A stretch of 64,000 bases of DNA. It comes from Chloroflexota bacterium (GTDB lineage: Bacteria; Chloroflexota; Anaerolineae; Anaerolineales; Villigracilaceae). Below the pieces are notes generated by a model. That model was given only the letters and a program-made list of their open reading frames with translations, had not been told where the DNA came from and made no database searches. The position numbers were made by a program, and so were the translations under genes. Each line of letters begins with the position of its first letter. The stretch's first letter is position 1. Positions 36,842-46,625 of this stretch are shown piece after piece. The stretch is taken from the NCBI GenBank assembly GCA_016234555.1, contig JACRBJ010000065.1, positions 62,001-126,000 on the forward strand, read 5' to 3'.

Positions 36842-36890
36842 TTGAGACAGCTTGCTGTCCGACTCCAGAGAAAAGTATTAGGAGCATGCA

Positions 36891-37400
36891 ATGGACATCA
36901 TCTCTTTTAACGGCAAGACCTATAACAGCCTCGAAGAAATGCCAGCCGACCAGCGTGCCGCGTACGAGCAGGTGATGGCATTCATGAAGGACGAGAACAA
37001 CAACGGCATCCCCGACATGTTCGAGGGCGACGTGATCCAAAAGATGATCGGGCTGGCGGCGAACACGCGGGTCATGGTCAACGGGCAGGAGGTGCAGGGA
37101 TTGGACGCCCTGCCGCCCGAAGCGCGTGAAAAGTTCGACAAAGCCATGCAGGTATTGGGGCGGATGGGGATGCTTCCGCAAGGGACGCAGGAAATGTTGG
37201 GGACCTCATTCCAATCCGCGCCGCAAATCTCCACGAGGGAACCCGTATTTGCGAAGTCGCCTTCGATTATCCAGTCCGCGCCTTCCGCCATTTCAGAAGA
37301 TACAGGTCCGCGTGTTGGGGGCATCCTGCTCGCCGTTGTAGGAGTCCTGTTTCTATGCGCCCTGATCGCCGTTGCGGGGTTTCTACTCCTTGCCCAGTAA
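36891..37400 (+). CDS. Hypothetical protein with C-terminal TM helix
   Basis: VGGILLAVVGVLFLCALIAVAGFLLLAQ tail. Confidence 0.6.
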   Translation: MDIISFNGKTYNSLEEMPADQRAAYEQVMAFMKDENNNGIPDMFEGDVIQKMIGLAANTRVMVNGQEVQGLDALPPEAREKFDKAMQVLGRMGMLPQGTQEMLGTSFQSAPQISTREPVFAKSPSIIQSAPSAISEDTGPRVGGILLAVVGVLFLCALIAVAGFLLLAQ

Positions 37401-37613
37401 AAGTCAGCATGGAACAGAATCAATGTAACTTTATGGTCCCACCGTTTTTAACGGGAAAACCAAAACCTCAGCCACGGATTTCACAGATTTACGCGGATTG
37501 GAATAAAAAATCAGTGAAAATCCGTGAAACACCGCACTGGCGCGCGGCGCAAGTGTCTGTGGCAAAGAAATGACTCACCGTCTTTTGTCCCGCCAGAAAC
37601 GGGAGACCCAACT

Positions 37614-38171
37614 TCATTTTGCCTTCCTGCGGAACAACGCATCCTGCGGACTCGGCGGGAAGACCCCATGTTCCACCGAACGTAACTCCTCCACCGTGAA
37701 GAAGGCGTTGGGATATTCCCGCTGGATGATGTCTGCCACTTCGGGCAGGTTCTTCCGCATGACGATGGTGTAGATCAGGTTGACCGGTCCCTGTGAGCCG
37801 TGCGCGTCCACGCGGGTGACGCCGTAGCCTTTTTCGCTCAGGGATTTCGTCAACTCGTGGACGTGGTTCGGGACGATGACACGCACCACCAACATACCGA
37901 TGGCAAGTTTGTTCTCGATGAGCATGCCGATGTAGGTGCCGGTGGCAAATCCGCCCGCATAAGCCAGGTAAGCGATGACATTATGCGCGCCCCTGGTAAT
38001 CTCCGAGATCACACTGACCCAGATGAATACCTCCACAAAACCGAGCAGGGGAGCGAGATGCCTTTTGCCCCGCGACGTGAAGATGATCCGCATTGTCCCC
38101 AAGGTCACGTCGGTCACGCGGGCGAAGAAAACAAGCAGGGGCAATCCAATCCATGCGTACCAGTCAAACAT
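37614..38171 (-). CDS. UPF0316/DUF2179-family membrane protein
   Basis: FFARVTDVTLGTMRIIFTSRGKRHLAPLLGFVEVFIWVSVISEI...YAGGFATGTYIGMLIENKLAIG. Confidence 0.88.
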   Translation of the reverse strand: MFDWYAWIGLPLLVFFARVTDVTLGTMRIIFTSRGKRHLAPLLGFVEVFIWVSVISEITRGAHNVIAYLAYAGGFATGTYIGMLIENKLAIGMLVVRVIVPNHVHELTKSLSEKGYGVTRVDAHGSQGPVNLIYTIVMRKNLPEVADIIQREYPNAFFTVEELRSVEHGVFPPSPQDALFRRKAK

Positions 38172-38446
38172 AAACCTCCATCAAGACGGACTCCGCAAGT
38201 TCTACTTGCGGAAACTCCAATCCAGAAGTAGAACTTCCAGACTCCGAAACGCCGCAGGGGATTATATTAGACTTTATCGGTAATTAGCCCAAACTCATTC
38301 TGGACGCTGATGAACGCACGCGAAGCGAAACGCGGATTCCCCCTTTGAATCAGCGTGAATCTGCGTCCCGATTTTATTTCCGATAGAGTCTATTCTCCCG
38401 GCTGAAACTGTTTCATTTTCCCTGTTTTTTTGCAATAATTGAATCA

Positions 38447-38513
38447 GGACTTTTATCAGGACTTTTATCAGTTGTATTTGGAGAAAATATGGCTATAATC
38501 ATATTAATATGAT
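38447..38513 (+). promoter_or_regulatory. Direct repeats plus 16-bp palindrome over the predicted -10/+1 of the kor operon
   Basis: (ATCAGGACTTTT)x2 + ATCAG; TATAAT at 38494-38499; palindrome ATCATATTAATATGAT 38498-38513. Confidence 0.6.
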
Positions 38514-38551
38514 TTATCAGATGAATAAAACTTCAAGCAGAAAGGATTGCC

Positions 38552-38806
38552 ATGACCGAACTTGTCCCTGCTGAAAACCAAGCCACAGAAAAGGCTCACC
38601 GAAAGGGACCGCGTGGCGAGGTGAAGATTTTTGCAACCTGGTGCAAGGGTTGCAATATTTGCGTTGTGTTTTGCCCAACGCATGTGTTGGCGATGCATCC
38701 AAGCGGAAACCACCCGATTGTGGTGGAACCGGACAATTGCACCGCCTGTCATTTCTGCGACACCCACTGCCCGGACCTGGCATTGGTGGTCACAAAGTTA
38801 GAGTAA
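38552..38806 (+). CDS. korD: 2-oxoacid:ferredoxin oxidoreductase delta subunit (2x[4Fe-4S] ferredoxin)
   Basis: CKGCNICVVFCP...CTACHFCDTHCPD. Confidence 0.9.
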   Translation: MTELVPAENQATEKAHRKGPRGEVKIFATWCKGCNICVVFCPTHVLAMHPSGNHPIVVEPDNCTACHFCDTHCPDLALVVTKLE

Positions 38807-38823
38807 TTCTCGAGGAGGCTGTT

Positions 38824-39936
38824 TTGACAATCAAACTCATGCAAGGCAACGAGGCGATTGCGATGGGAGCGCTCGCCGCCGGCTGCCGTTTCTATGCAGG
38901 ATACCCCATCACCCCCTCCACCGAGGTGGCGGAAGTGATGGCGCGCGAACTCCCGAAAGTTGGCGGCAAGTTTATCCAAATGGAGGATGAGATCGCCAGC
39001 ATGGCTGCCATCATCGGCGGCTCGGTGGGCGGACTCAAATCGATGACCGCCACCAGCGGACCGGGTTTCTCGCTGATGCAGGAAAACATCGGCTATGCGG
39101 CGATGGCGGAAATCCCATGCGTCATCGTCAACGTCCAGCGGCTGGGACCGTCCACCGGGCAACCAACCGCCGCGTCGCAGGGCGACGTGATGCAGGCGCG
39201 CTGGGGCACGCACGGCGACCATCCCATCATCGCGCTCAGTCCCACCTCGGTGGCGCAATCCTTCGACCTGACAGTCAAGGCGTTCAATCTTTCTGAAAAA
39301 TACCGCACGCCGGTCATTCTGCTCACCGACGAAATCATCGGTCACATGCGCGAACCGGTTGAACTGCCCGACTTCGACACCGTCGAAAAGGTGGAGCGGG
39401 TCGTGACCGATACCCCCGACGATTACCAAGCCTTCCGCAATGGGCCCGGCGATGTACCGCCGATGGCAAGCTTTGGACTTGGCTATCGTTACCACATCAC
39501 CGGCTTGTTCCACGACGAGGTCGGCTTCCCCACCCAGCGGCTTGACGAGATCGACCACTGGCTTGAGCGCGTCAACCGAAAGATCGAGAACGCCGAAGAT
39601 GTTCTGCTCTACCAGACCGATTACCAGCCCGGAGCGCGTACTGCCATTTTGAGTTACGGCGCGTCGGCTCGCACCGCCCGCCACGCCGTAAAACAAATGC
39701 GAGCCAAAGGTGAAAAGGTCAATCTCTTCACCGTGCAGACGATCTGGCCCTTCCCTGAAAAGGCGGTGGAGGAACTGGCGGACTCTGTGGATAAGATCAT
39801 CGTCCCCGAAATGAATCTCGGACAACTGGCGCTGGAAGTGGAGCGGGTGGCTGGGCGGAAGAAGGTCGTGCGCGTCAACCGCGGCAACGGCGAGATGGTC
39901 ACACCCGATATGGTTTTGGAAGCAGCGGAGGCTTAG
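38824..39936 (+). CDS. korA: 2-oxoglutarate:ferredoxin oxidoreductase alpha subunit, TTG start
   Basis: GNEAIAMGALAAGCRFYAGYPITPSTEVAEVMARELP...SGPGFSLMQENIGYA. Confidence 0.93.
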   Translation: MTIKLMQGNEAIAMGALAAGCRFYAGYPITPSTEVAEVMARELPKVGGKFIQMEDEIASMAAIIGGSVGGLKSMTATSGPGFSLMQENIGYAAMAEIPCVIVNVQRLGPSTGQPTAASQGDVMQARWGTHGDHPIIALSPTSVAQSFDLTVKAFNLSEKYRTPVILLTDEIIGHMREPVELPDFDTVEKVERVVTDTPDDYQAFRNGPGDVPPMASFGLGYRYHITGLFHDEVGFPTQRLDEIDHWLERVNRKIENAEDVLLYQTDYQPGARTAILSYGASARTARHAVKQMRAKGEKVNLFTVQTIWPFPEKAVEELADSVDKIIVPEMNLGQLALEVERVAGRKKVVRVNRGNGEMVTPDMVLEAAEA

Positions 39937-39938
39937 GC

Positions 39939-40865
39939 ATGTCACAACATATTCTTTCCGTTCACGACCTGGACGTCGACGAGGGGCAAATTCCGCGCGA
40001 GGACTGGTTCGAGTCCAGTTCCACCCTGCACAACCTGCGGAAGAACAAGAAGTTCCCCACCATCTGGTGCGCGGGCTGCGGCATCGGCGTAGTGATGGGG
40101 TCGTTGATCCGCGCCATCGAAAGCCTGGGACTCGAAAACGACCAGGTGGCGCTGGTGGCTGGCATCGGCTGTACCGCGCGTATGCCGGTCTACATGGATT
40201 ACAACACCCTGCACACCACGCACGGGCGCGCGCTGGCGTTTGCCACCGGGCTGAAGATTGCCCGCCCCGACATGAAGGTCATCGCCATCATGGGCGACGG
40301 CGATGCGCTGGCGATTGGCGGCAACCACTTCATCCATGCCGCGCGCCGCAATATCGGCATCACCGCGCTGGTGGTGAACAATTCCATCTACGGCATGACG
40401 GGCGGACAATACAGCCCGACCACGCCGCTGGACATGCGAGCCACAACCGCCCCGTACGGAAACGTCGAACCACCCTTCCCCGTCTGTGATTTGGCTGCCG
40501 CGGCGGGAGCGGTTTACGTCGCCCGCAGCACGGTCTATCATCCGCTCGAACTGGACAAGCACCTGTCCGAAGCCATCTCAACCGAAGGGTTCAGCCTGGT
40601 GGAAGCCGTCAGCTACTGCCACACCACCTACGGGCGCATCAACAAACTCGGTTCGGCGGCGGATATGATGCGGATGCTCAAAGACAACAGCATGTCCAAG
40701 TCCGCCTACGACAAGCTCAGCCCCGAGTCGCAGGAGGCGAATACCAAGATCGTGCGCGGAGTTCTGCACAAGAAGAAGCGCCCCGAATATACCAAGATTT
40801 ACGACTCGCTCGTGGAGCGCAAACACCTCGAGGAACTGAAACTACGCAACGCGGGGAGGCACTAA
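39939..40865 (+). CDS. korB: 2-oxoglutarate:ferredoxin oxidoreductase beta subunit (TPP-binding)
   Basis: WCAGCGIGVVMGSL...MGDGDALAIGGNHFIHAARRNIGITALVVNNSIYGMTGGQYSPTTP. Confidence 0.95.
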   Translation: MSQHILSVHDLDVDEGQIPREDWFESSSTLHNLRKNKKFPTIWCAGCGIGVVMGSLIRAIESLGLENDQVALVAGIGCTARMPVYMDYNTLHTTHGRALAFATGLKIARPDMKVIAIMGDGDALAIGGNHFIHAARRNIGITALVVNNSIYGMTGGQYSPTTPLDMRATTAPYGNVEPPFPVCDLAAAAGAVYVARSTVYHPLELDKHLSEAISTEGFSLVEAVSYCHTTYGRINKLGSAADMMRMLKDNSMSKSAYDKLSPESQEANTKIVRGVLHKKKRPEYTKIYDSLVERKHLEELKLRNAGRH

Positions 40866-41416
40866 TGGACAAGCGAACCGAAATCCGTCTGGCTGGCGAG
40901 GGCGGGCAGGGGATGATCCTTGCGGGAATCATCCTTGCCGAGGCTGCCGCAATTTACGACGGCAAGCAAGCCACCCAGACCCAAAGTTACGGACCCGAAG
41001 CCCGGGGTGGAGCCAGCCGCTCGGAGGTGGTCATCTCTGACGGCGAGATCGATCACCCCGAAGTTCTCTCGGCTGATGTGGTCGTGGCGCTCAGTCAGGC
41101 GGCATACAAGAAATTCGCACAGACCGTCCATGCCAGCGGCTTGTTAATCGTGGACGAAGACCGCGTGCAGACATCCGAAGATTTTTCAGGCGTCAAGTTC
41201 CCCGTTGCCCGCATTGCCCAGGAGACCACCGGCAAAGCCATCACCGCCAACACGGTGGCATTGGGTTTGTTGGTCGGGCTGACGGGCGTGGTCTCACGCG
41301 AAGCCATTGAAAAGGCTGTGCTTGCCCGCGCGCCGAAAGGCACCGAAGACATGAACCGCAAAGCATTGCAGGCTGGTTTTGCGGCGGCGGAGGGAATCAA
41401 ATCGCCGGCGCCGTAA
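40865..41416 (+). CDS. korC: 2-oxoglutarate:ferredoxin oxidoreductase gamma subunit
   Basis: RLAGEGGQGMILAGIILAEAAAIYDGKQATQTQSYGPEARGGASRSEVVIS. Confidence 0.93.
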   Translation: MDKRTEIRLAGEGGQGMILAGIILAEAAAIYDGKQATQTQSYGPEARGGASRSEVVISDGEIDHPEVLSADVVVALSQAAYKKFAQTVHASGLLIVDEDRVQTSEDFSGVKFPVARIAQETTGKAITANTVALGLLVGLTGVVSREAIEKAVLARAPKGTEDMNRKALQAGFAAAEGIKSPAP

Positions 41417-41445
41417 AATTTATCGAAACTGTCGGCTGGAAAACA

Positions 41446-41474
41446 TTGACTCCGTCTGTCAATTCCTGTACACT
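41446..41474 (+). promoter_or_regulatory. Promoter of Mn-riboswitch operon
   Basis: TTGACT-N17-TACACT immediately upstream of the aptamer. Confidence 0.7.
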
Positions 41475-41482
41475 CTAATTAC

Positions 41483-41582
41483 TCCGATGGGGAGTAGCCG
41501 CCCGGCTTTTCGGGATCGACAGTCGTCAATACGTGGCGCAAAACGCCACCGGCTGTCTGAGTGAAAGCGCAAGACCATCGCT
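41483..41582 (+). ncRNA. yybP-ykoY manganese riboswitch
   Basis: GGGGAGTAGC, AGTCGTCAATACGTGGCG...CGCCACCGGCTGTCTGAGTGAAAGCGCAAGACC; matches known yybP-ykoY aptamer landmarks. Confidence 0.94.
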
Positions 41583-41610
41583 ATCTTTGGCGATGGTCTT
41601 TTTATTTTTT
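41573..41610 (+). terminator. Riboswitch expression-platform terminator
   Basis: GACCATCGC (41573-41581) pairs with GCGATGGTC (41590-41598) then TTTTTATTTTTT; CCATCG is shared with aptamer P1 (CGATGG 41485-41490). Confidence 0.9.
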
Positions 41611-41621
41611 GTGGTTTCGGC

Positions 41622-41903
41622 ATGATGTCAAACACAATCAAGCAACCCGCAGTTCAAATCCTTATGGCGATCCTGATTCTCTTCCTCTGTTTTGGAAGTC
41701 AGGCGGACTTGCCTGTTGGAGTCGTGTCTGTTGCCGAAACCCTCGAAGCAGACTTCGACCTGCTCGACCTGGAAGAAGACTTGTTGGCGGCAAACATCGC
41801 CACGGCATCGGTGGGCTTGAACCTCCACAAACTGGAGGAAAAGAGTTTGAAGATTCGAACCGTCAGCCTGTCTCCCGTCCCTCCTCCTCCCAAAACCATT
41901 TAA
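41622..41903 (+). CDS. Small exported protein of unknown function
   Basis: Signal-like N-terminus (ILMAILILFLCFGSQA); first ORF after the riboswitch. Confidence 0.5.
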   Translation: MMSNTIKQPAVQILMAILILFLCFGSQADLPVGVVSVAETLEADFDLLDLEEDLLAANIATASVGLNLHKLEEKSLKIRTVSLSPVPPPPKTI

Positions 41904-42023
41904 TCGATCAGACGCTGTGACCTGTTGTCGCAGGGCGCAAGGAACTGACTGGCTTGCCCAGCCGGTCATTGCCTGTTTGCCTGATATGGAAGACTCAAAC
42001 GATTTACAAAATGGAGAAAGACT

Positions 42024-42683
42024 TTGATCGACACTCTCGAAACCATCATATTATCTGCCGCCCAAACCATTTACGATGCCTGGGGCTGGTTTGGCGTGGC
42101 AATGTTGCTTGCTTTTGAAAATGCCACAGGCATCACGCCCAGCGAGATCATTCTGGGGTTGGCGGGCTGGATGCTCATTTCGGAGCATCAACTGCCGCCT
42201 TCAGTGATTCCCGTTGGCGGTCTTTACGCCGCCCTCGGCAGCGTGCTTGGGGCTTCCGTGGCGTATTGGGTTGCCCGCCTCGGTGGACGTCCGCTGGTGG
42301 ACAGGCTGGCGCGCTGGCTGCGGATTGATTCCGCCCACATCGACCGCGCCGAAAACCAATTCCACCGTTGGGGCGCGGGACTGGTACTGGTCGGGCGAGT
42401 CATGCCCGGCGTTCGCACACTCGTCAGTATCCCGGCAGGACTGGCGCGCATGCCCTTTGCCACCTTCTTCGTTGCCACCTTCATCGGCGCATATGTCTGG
42501 TGTACCCTGCTCATCGGCGCGGGTTATGTCCTCGGCCACGAATGGACGCTCATCAGCACCTACGTCAAGCAATCCTTCCCCTACCTGCTGGCGGGCGGCA
42601 GCGTTGTGTTGGCGGCGTATTTTTGGTTCACCCGCCGCGCGATGGTTCCAGCCGTTGTGCCGGTCCGTGTTGACGATGAATAG
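42024..42683 (+). CDS. DedA family membrane protein, TTG start
   Basis: FENATGITPSEIILGLAGWM...GSVLGASVAYWVARLGGRPLVDRL...LVGRVMPGVRTLVSIPAGLARM. Confidence 0.9.
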   Translation: MIDTLETIILSAAQTIYDAWGWFGVAMLLAFENATGITPSEIILGLAGWMLISEHQLPPSVIPVGGLYAALGSVLGASVAYWVARLGGRPLVDRLARWLRIDSAHIDRAENQFHRWGAGLVLVGRVMPGVRTLVSIPAGLARMPFATFFVATFIGAYVWCTLLIGAGYVLGHEWTLISTYVKQSFPYLLAGGSVVLAAYFWFTRRAMVPAVVPVRVDDE

Positions 42684-42721
42684 GGTGACACGTTTTTCGA
42701 TTTTTTAGAAAGGAGATTCCA

Positions 42722-42973
42722 ATGTCCACAACCCCGAGTTCCCGTTTTCCCGTCATTCGACGGTTTTGGAAGCCAGTTGCCGCCACCGGGGCAGGCGGTA
42801 CGGCTGTTGTCCTCTGGTTCGAGGAAATGATGTTGTTCGTCCAGGACATTCTGGCGTTGATCTTCCTGCCCATCCTGGCGGGAATCATCTACCTGTTGAA
42901 TATCTTCGCTTTCAAATCCCGCATGCCCCGCCGCGAAGATTTGACAAATCCAACTCATGGAGGAAAAGAATAA
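42722..42973 (+). CDS. Small membrane protein
   Basis: 83-aa ORF with hydrophobic centre, RBS GAAAGGAG, between dedA-like and P-type ATPase genes. Confidence 0.6.
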   Translation: MSTTPSSRFPVIRRFWKPVAATGAGGTAVVLWFEEMMLFVQDILALIFLPILAGIIYLLNIFAFKSRMPRREDLTNPTHGGKE

Positions 42974-42975
42974 CC

Positions 42976-45654
42976 ATGCAAAACCAACCCTGGCATACCC
43001 TGACCATCGAGTCGTCCTTCGAGCAAAGCCAAAGCCAGCCCGACGGCTTGACCAGTGACGAGGTTCAGAAGCGCCTCGCCCAATTCGGTCCCAATGAATT
43101 GCAGGCAGCCCGCCGCATTTCGCCCTGGGAGATTCTGCTGGAGCAGTTCAAGAACGTGCTGATCCTGATTCTGCTTGGGGCGACGGCGATTTCGCTGTTC
43201 CTCGGTCACGGAGTCGAATCCATCGTCATCGCGGTGATCGTACTCTTTGCGGTGGGACTTGGCTTCGTGCAGGAATATCGCGCCGAACGCGCCATCGAAG
43301 CCCTCAAGCAGATGGCTGCGCCCACCGCCGCCGTTTTGCGTGACGGCGTGGAAGTCAAAATCCCCGCACGGGATTTGGTGCCCGGCGACGTGGTAATCCT
43401 GCACACCGGTGACCGTGTCCCAGCCGATGGGCGCCTGCTGGAGGCGGTCAACCTTCAAGTGGAGGAAGCGGCGCTGACGGGTGAATCGGTTCCGGTCGAG
43501 AAGCATGTCAGGGCGCTGGAAAACGAAGACCTCGCCATCGGTGACCGCAAGAACATGGTCTATGCCGGGACGGCTGTCACCTACGGGCGCGGTAAGGCGC
43601 TGGTTGCGGCAACCGCCATGCAGACGGAATTCGGCAAGATCGCCAAAATGCTTCAGGATGTCGAGTCCGGGCGCACGCCGCTTCAGCAAAACCTGGACAA
43701 GGTCGGCACGGCGCTGGCGCGGGCGGCTTTCGTGGTTGTTGCCATTATCGTGGCCCTCGGCTTGTTTCGCGGACAACCCTTCATCGAGATGCTGATCTTC
43801 GGCATTGCGCTGGCTGTTGCGGTTGTGCCGGAAGCCCTGCCCGCCGTCGTCACCATTTCTCTGGCGATTGGTGTGCAGAAGATGGTCAAACGCAATGCGC
43901 TCATCCGCCGCCTGCCCGCTGTGGAAACGCTTGGCAGCACCTCGGTGATCTGCTCCGATAAAACCGGCACGCTGACGAAGGATGAGATGACCGTCCGCCG
44001 CCTGTATTGTGCGGATGAGATGTTCAGCGTTTCGGGAGCGGGATACGCACCCGAAGGCGGATTCTCCGTCAACGGCGAGACACTGTCCGCGCCGACGGAT
44101 GCCCTGCGCCAAATGCTGGTCGCCGGTACGCTGGCTTCCGATACGAAGATGATTCAACTACCGGGTGGGGGATGGGATATTAAGGGCGACCCAACCGAAG
44201 GGGCGTTGGTCGTGGCGGCGGCGAAGGCTGGAATGCAGAAAGAGGACCTCGACGCGAAATATCCGCGCGTGCATGAAATCCCGTTTTCCTCCGAGACCAA
44301 ACGCATGACCACTGTCCACGAGTCAGATGGCAAACTGGTTGCTCATGCCAAAGGCGCGCCGGAAGTGATTTTGGACGGCTGTGACTTTGTGTGGACCGCC
44401 GAAGGCGTCGCGCCGCTGGATCAGCCTCGACGTGAAAAAATTCTTGAGCAGGCTCAAACGCTTGCCGGCGAAGCCCTGCGCGTGCTGGGGATTGCCTCCA
44501 AGCCGGATGTGACCCTTGAGACAGCCGAACGCGGCATGACCTTTTTGGGGCTTGCGGGAATGATCGACCCGCCGCGTCCAGAAGCCAAAGACGCGATTGC
44601 GTTGTGCGCCGACGCCGGCATCCGCCCGGTGATGATTACCGGCGACCATCCTGTGACCGCTCAAGCGGTGGCGCGGGAGTTGGGTCTGCTTCGCAACGGC
44701 AGCCGGGTCGTGACCGGGGCGGAACTTGAAGAGATGCCCGACGAACAACTGCAAAAGGAAGTCGAGCAGATCAGCGTGTATGCGCGGGTTTCGCCCTCGC
44801 ACAAACTGCGGGTGGTGACCGCCTGGCAGTCGCGGGGTCACATTGCGGCGATGACCGGCGACGGCGTGAACGATGCGCCCGCGTTGAAGAAGGCGGATAT
44901 CGGCATTGCAATGGGAATCACCGGCACTGATGTCACCAAGGAAGCCGCCGCGATGACTCTGACCGACGATAACTTTGCCTCCATCGTTGCGGCTGTGGAG
45001 GAGGGACGCGGCGTTTTTGGGAACATCAAAAAATATCTGATGTACCTGCTTTCCTCGAACATCGGCGAGATTGGGCTGATGGCTGGTTCCGCCCTGCTCG
45101 GTCTGCCATTGCCCCTGACGGCTGTACAGATTCTGTATGTCAACCTGGCGACGGATGGCTTGCCCGCGCTGGCGCTTTCGGTTGATCCACCTGAAAAGGA
45201 TTTGATGAAACGCAAGCCGCGCAACCCACGCACCGGCATTTTTACCCGTCCCGTGGTAACGTTGATGGTGCTGGGCGGCATCTGGTCCACCACCGTCAAT
45301 CTGGGAATATTCACCTGGGCGCTCAATTCCGGGCGGACGTTGGAGGAGGCGATGACGATGACCTTCGTCTCGCTGGTGCTGATTCAATTCTTCAAGGCGT
45401 ACAACTTCCGCTCCGACCGTCATTCCGTGCTGAACAAGCCCTTCGAAAACAAGTGGCTTAACCTGTCAGTGGGCTGGGAATTGCTCCTGCTGGTTTTGAT
45501 TGTCTATCTTCCGTTCCTGCATGAAGCCTTCAGCACCTACTCCCTGCCGCTGGTGGATTGGGTAATCGCCGGCGGGCTGTCTGTGACCATTGTCCCCGTG
45601 TTGGAGTTGGTCAAGTGGATGGTCCGTAAAGGTTGGTTTGGTGCCATGGAGTAA
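42976..45654 (+). CDS. Cation-transporting P2-type ATPase (Ca2+/Mn2+ class)
   Basis: CSDKTGTLTKDEMT phosphorylation motif, GEAxxx TGES, VPEALPAVVTISLAIG, MTGDGVNDAPALKKADIGIAMG. Confidence 0.95.
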   Translation: MQNQPWHTLTIESSFEQSQSQPDGLTSDEVQKRLAQFGPNELQAARRISPWEILLEQFKNVLILILLGATAISLFLGHGVESIVIAVIVLFAVGLGFVQEYRAERAIEALKQMAAPTAAVLRDGVEVKIPARDLVPGDVVILHTGDRVPADGRLLEAVNLQVEEAALTGESVPVEKHVRALENEDLAIGDRKNMVYAGTAVTYGRGKALVAATAMQTEFGKIAKMLQDVESGRTPLQQNLDKVGTALARAAFVVVAIIVALGLFRGQPFIEMLIFGIALAVAVVPEALPAVVTISLAIGVQKMVKRNALIRRLPAVETLGSTSVICSDKTGTLTKDEMTVRRLYCADEMFSVSGAGYAPEGGFSVNGETLSAPTDALRQMLVAGTLASDTKMIQLPGGGWDIKGDPTEGALVVAAAKAGMQKEDLDAKYPRVHEIPFSSETKRMTTVHESDGKLVAHAKGAPEVILDGCDFVWTAEGVAPLDQPRREKILEQAQTLAGEALRVLGIASKPDVTLETAERGMTFLGLAGMIDPPRPEAKDAIALCADAGIRPVMITGDHPVTAQAVARELGLLRNGSRVVTGAELEEMPDEQLQKEVEQISVYARVSPSHKLRVVTAWQSRGHIAAMTGDGVNDAPALKKADIGIAMGITGTDVTKEAAAMTLTDDNFASIVAAVEEGRGVFGNIKKYLMYLLSSNIGEIGLMAGSALLGLPLPLTAVQILYVNLATDGLPALALSVDPPEKDLMKRKPRNPRTGIFTRPVVTLMVLGGIWSTTVNLGIFTWALNSGRTLEEAMTMTFVSLVLIQFFKAYNFRSDRHSVLNKPFENKWLNLSVGWELLLLVLIVYLPFLHEAFSTYSLPLVDWVIAGGLSVTIVPVLELVKWMVRKGWFGAME

Positions 45655-45692
45655 ACGACAACAAGTTCGAGATAAAAATATGGAGACCGCAA

Positions 45693-45929
45693 ATGACAAC
45701 ACAAATGAAAAAACGCAAGCGCGACATCGAGAAGAATTACCCCGTGAAACAGTTCGTCAAAAAACTGCGGCGACTTGCCGACTGCCTCGAGCAGGGACGA
45801 AAGTTTCAGATTCAAGTGGCGGGAGAGCGAATCTCCATACCTGCCACTGCCATCATAAACATCGAACATGAACGCGGCGACTCTGCAGAGGAAGTGGAGT
45901 TTCAACTCAAGTGGCTGCTTGATAAATAG
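45693..45929 (+). CDS. Amphi-Trp domain-like small protein
   Basis: KNYPVKQFVKKLRRLADCLEQGRKFQIQVAGERISIPATAIINIEHERGDSAEEVEFQLKW. Confidence 0.7.
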   Translation: MTTQMKKRKRDIEKNYPVKQFVKKLRRLADCLEQGRKFQIQVAGERISIPATAIINIEHERGDSAEEVEFQLKWLLDK

Positions 45930-45933
45930 ATGA

Positions 45934-45972
45934 AGAGCCCTCTGAGGCGCAAAAACCTGGAGGGCTTTTTAT
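45934..45972 (+). terminator. Intrinsic terminator ending the Mn-riboswitch operon
   Basis: AGCCCTC ... GAGGGCTTTTT. Confidence 0.75.
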
Positions 45973-46625
45973 TCATCGATTACCGTCGAAGGCCTGGCAG
46001 CCAAAATCCCAACCGCCAGCCCCCACATGGACATTTCCTGAAATTGAGAATTCTCGAAACCAACCCTGCCCACCATATCCTGGAGTGGGATTGGACGACA
46101 GTCAATGGCACTTGGATAACGGTGGTGTGCCCAAACGTAGAGTCGCTCCATCCAGTTGGGAATTTCCCTCTGCACAAGAGATGCGACGCCAAGCCGTCCG
46201 CCGTCACGAAGCACGCGTTTACACTCACAAAGAACGGCGGGAATCTCCGCCGCGGGGAGCAGTTCCAGGGTAAAGCTCATGAAGATTGCATCAAATGATC
46301 CATCTGGAAATGGAAGATGAAGCCCGTCACCCTGAAGACAGTTGACATTGGACAAGCGAAGTTTTTGAAGTTTGTCTTTTGCGACCCCAAGCATCCCCGC
46401 CGATAAATCCAACCCGATGACCTTCCCTGTGGAGCCAACGCAAGAGTTCAATACAGGCAGGGACTCGCCCGTGCCGCATCCAACCTCAAGGACAAATTCG
46501 CCAATTTGAACATCGAGCATTTGCAGACCACGCATCCGCGCGGGGCGTTCGCTCGAACCGCTGATGAAGTCATACCAGCGGCTCAAGCGGTCGTAGTTGT
46601 GACGGGTCTCATTGTGGTCGGTCAT
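45969..46625 (-). CDS. Class I SAM-dependent methyltransferase (UbiE/COQ5-like)
   Basis: YDRLSRWYDFISGSSERPARMRGLQMLDVQIGEFVLEVGCGTGESLPVLN...VIGLDLSAGMLGVAKDK. Confidence 0.9.
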   Translation of the reverse strand: MTDHNETRHNYDRLSRWYDFISGSSERPARMRGLQMLDVQIGEFVLEVGCGTGESLPVLNSCVGSTGKVIGLDLSAGMLGVAKDKLQKLRLSNVNCLQGDGLHLPFPDGSFDAIFMSFTLELLPAAEIPAVLCECKRVLRDGGRLGVASLVQREIPNWMERLYVWAHHRYPSAIDCRPIPLQDMVGRVGFENSQFQEMSMWGLAVGILAARPSTVIDE

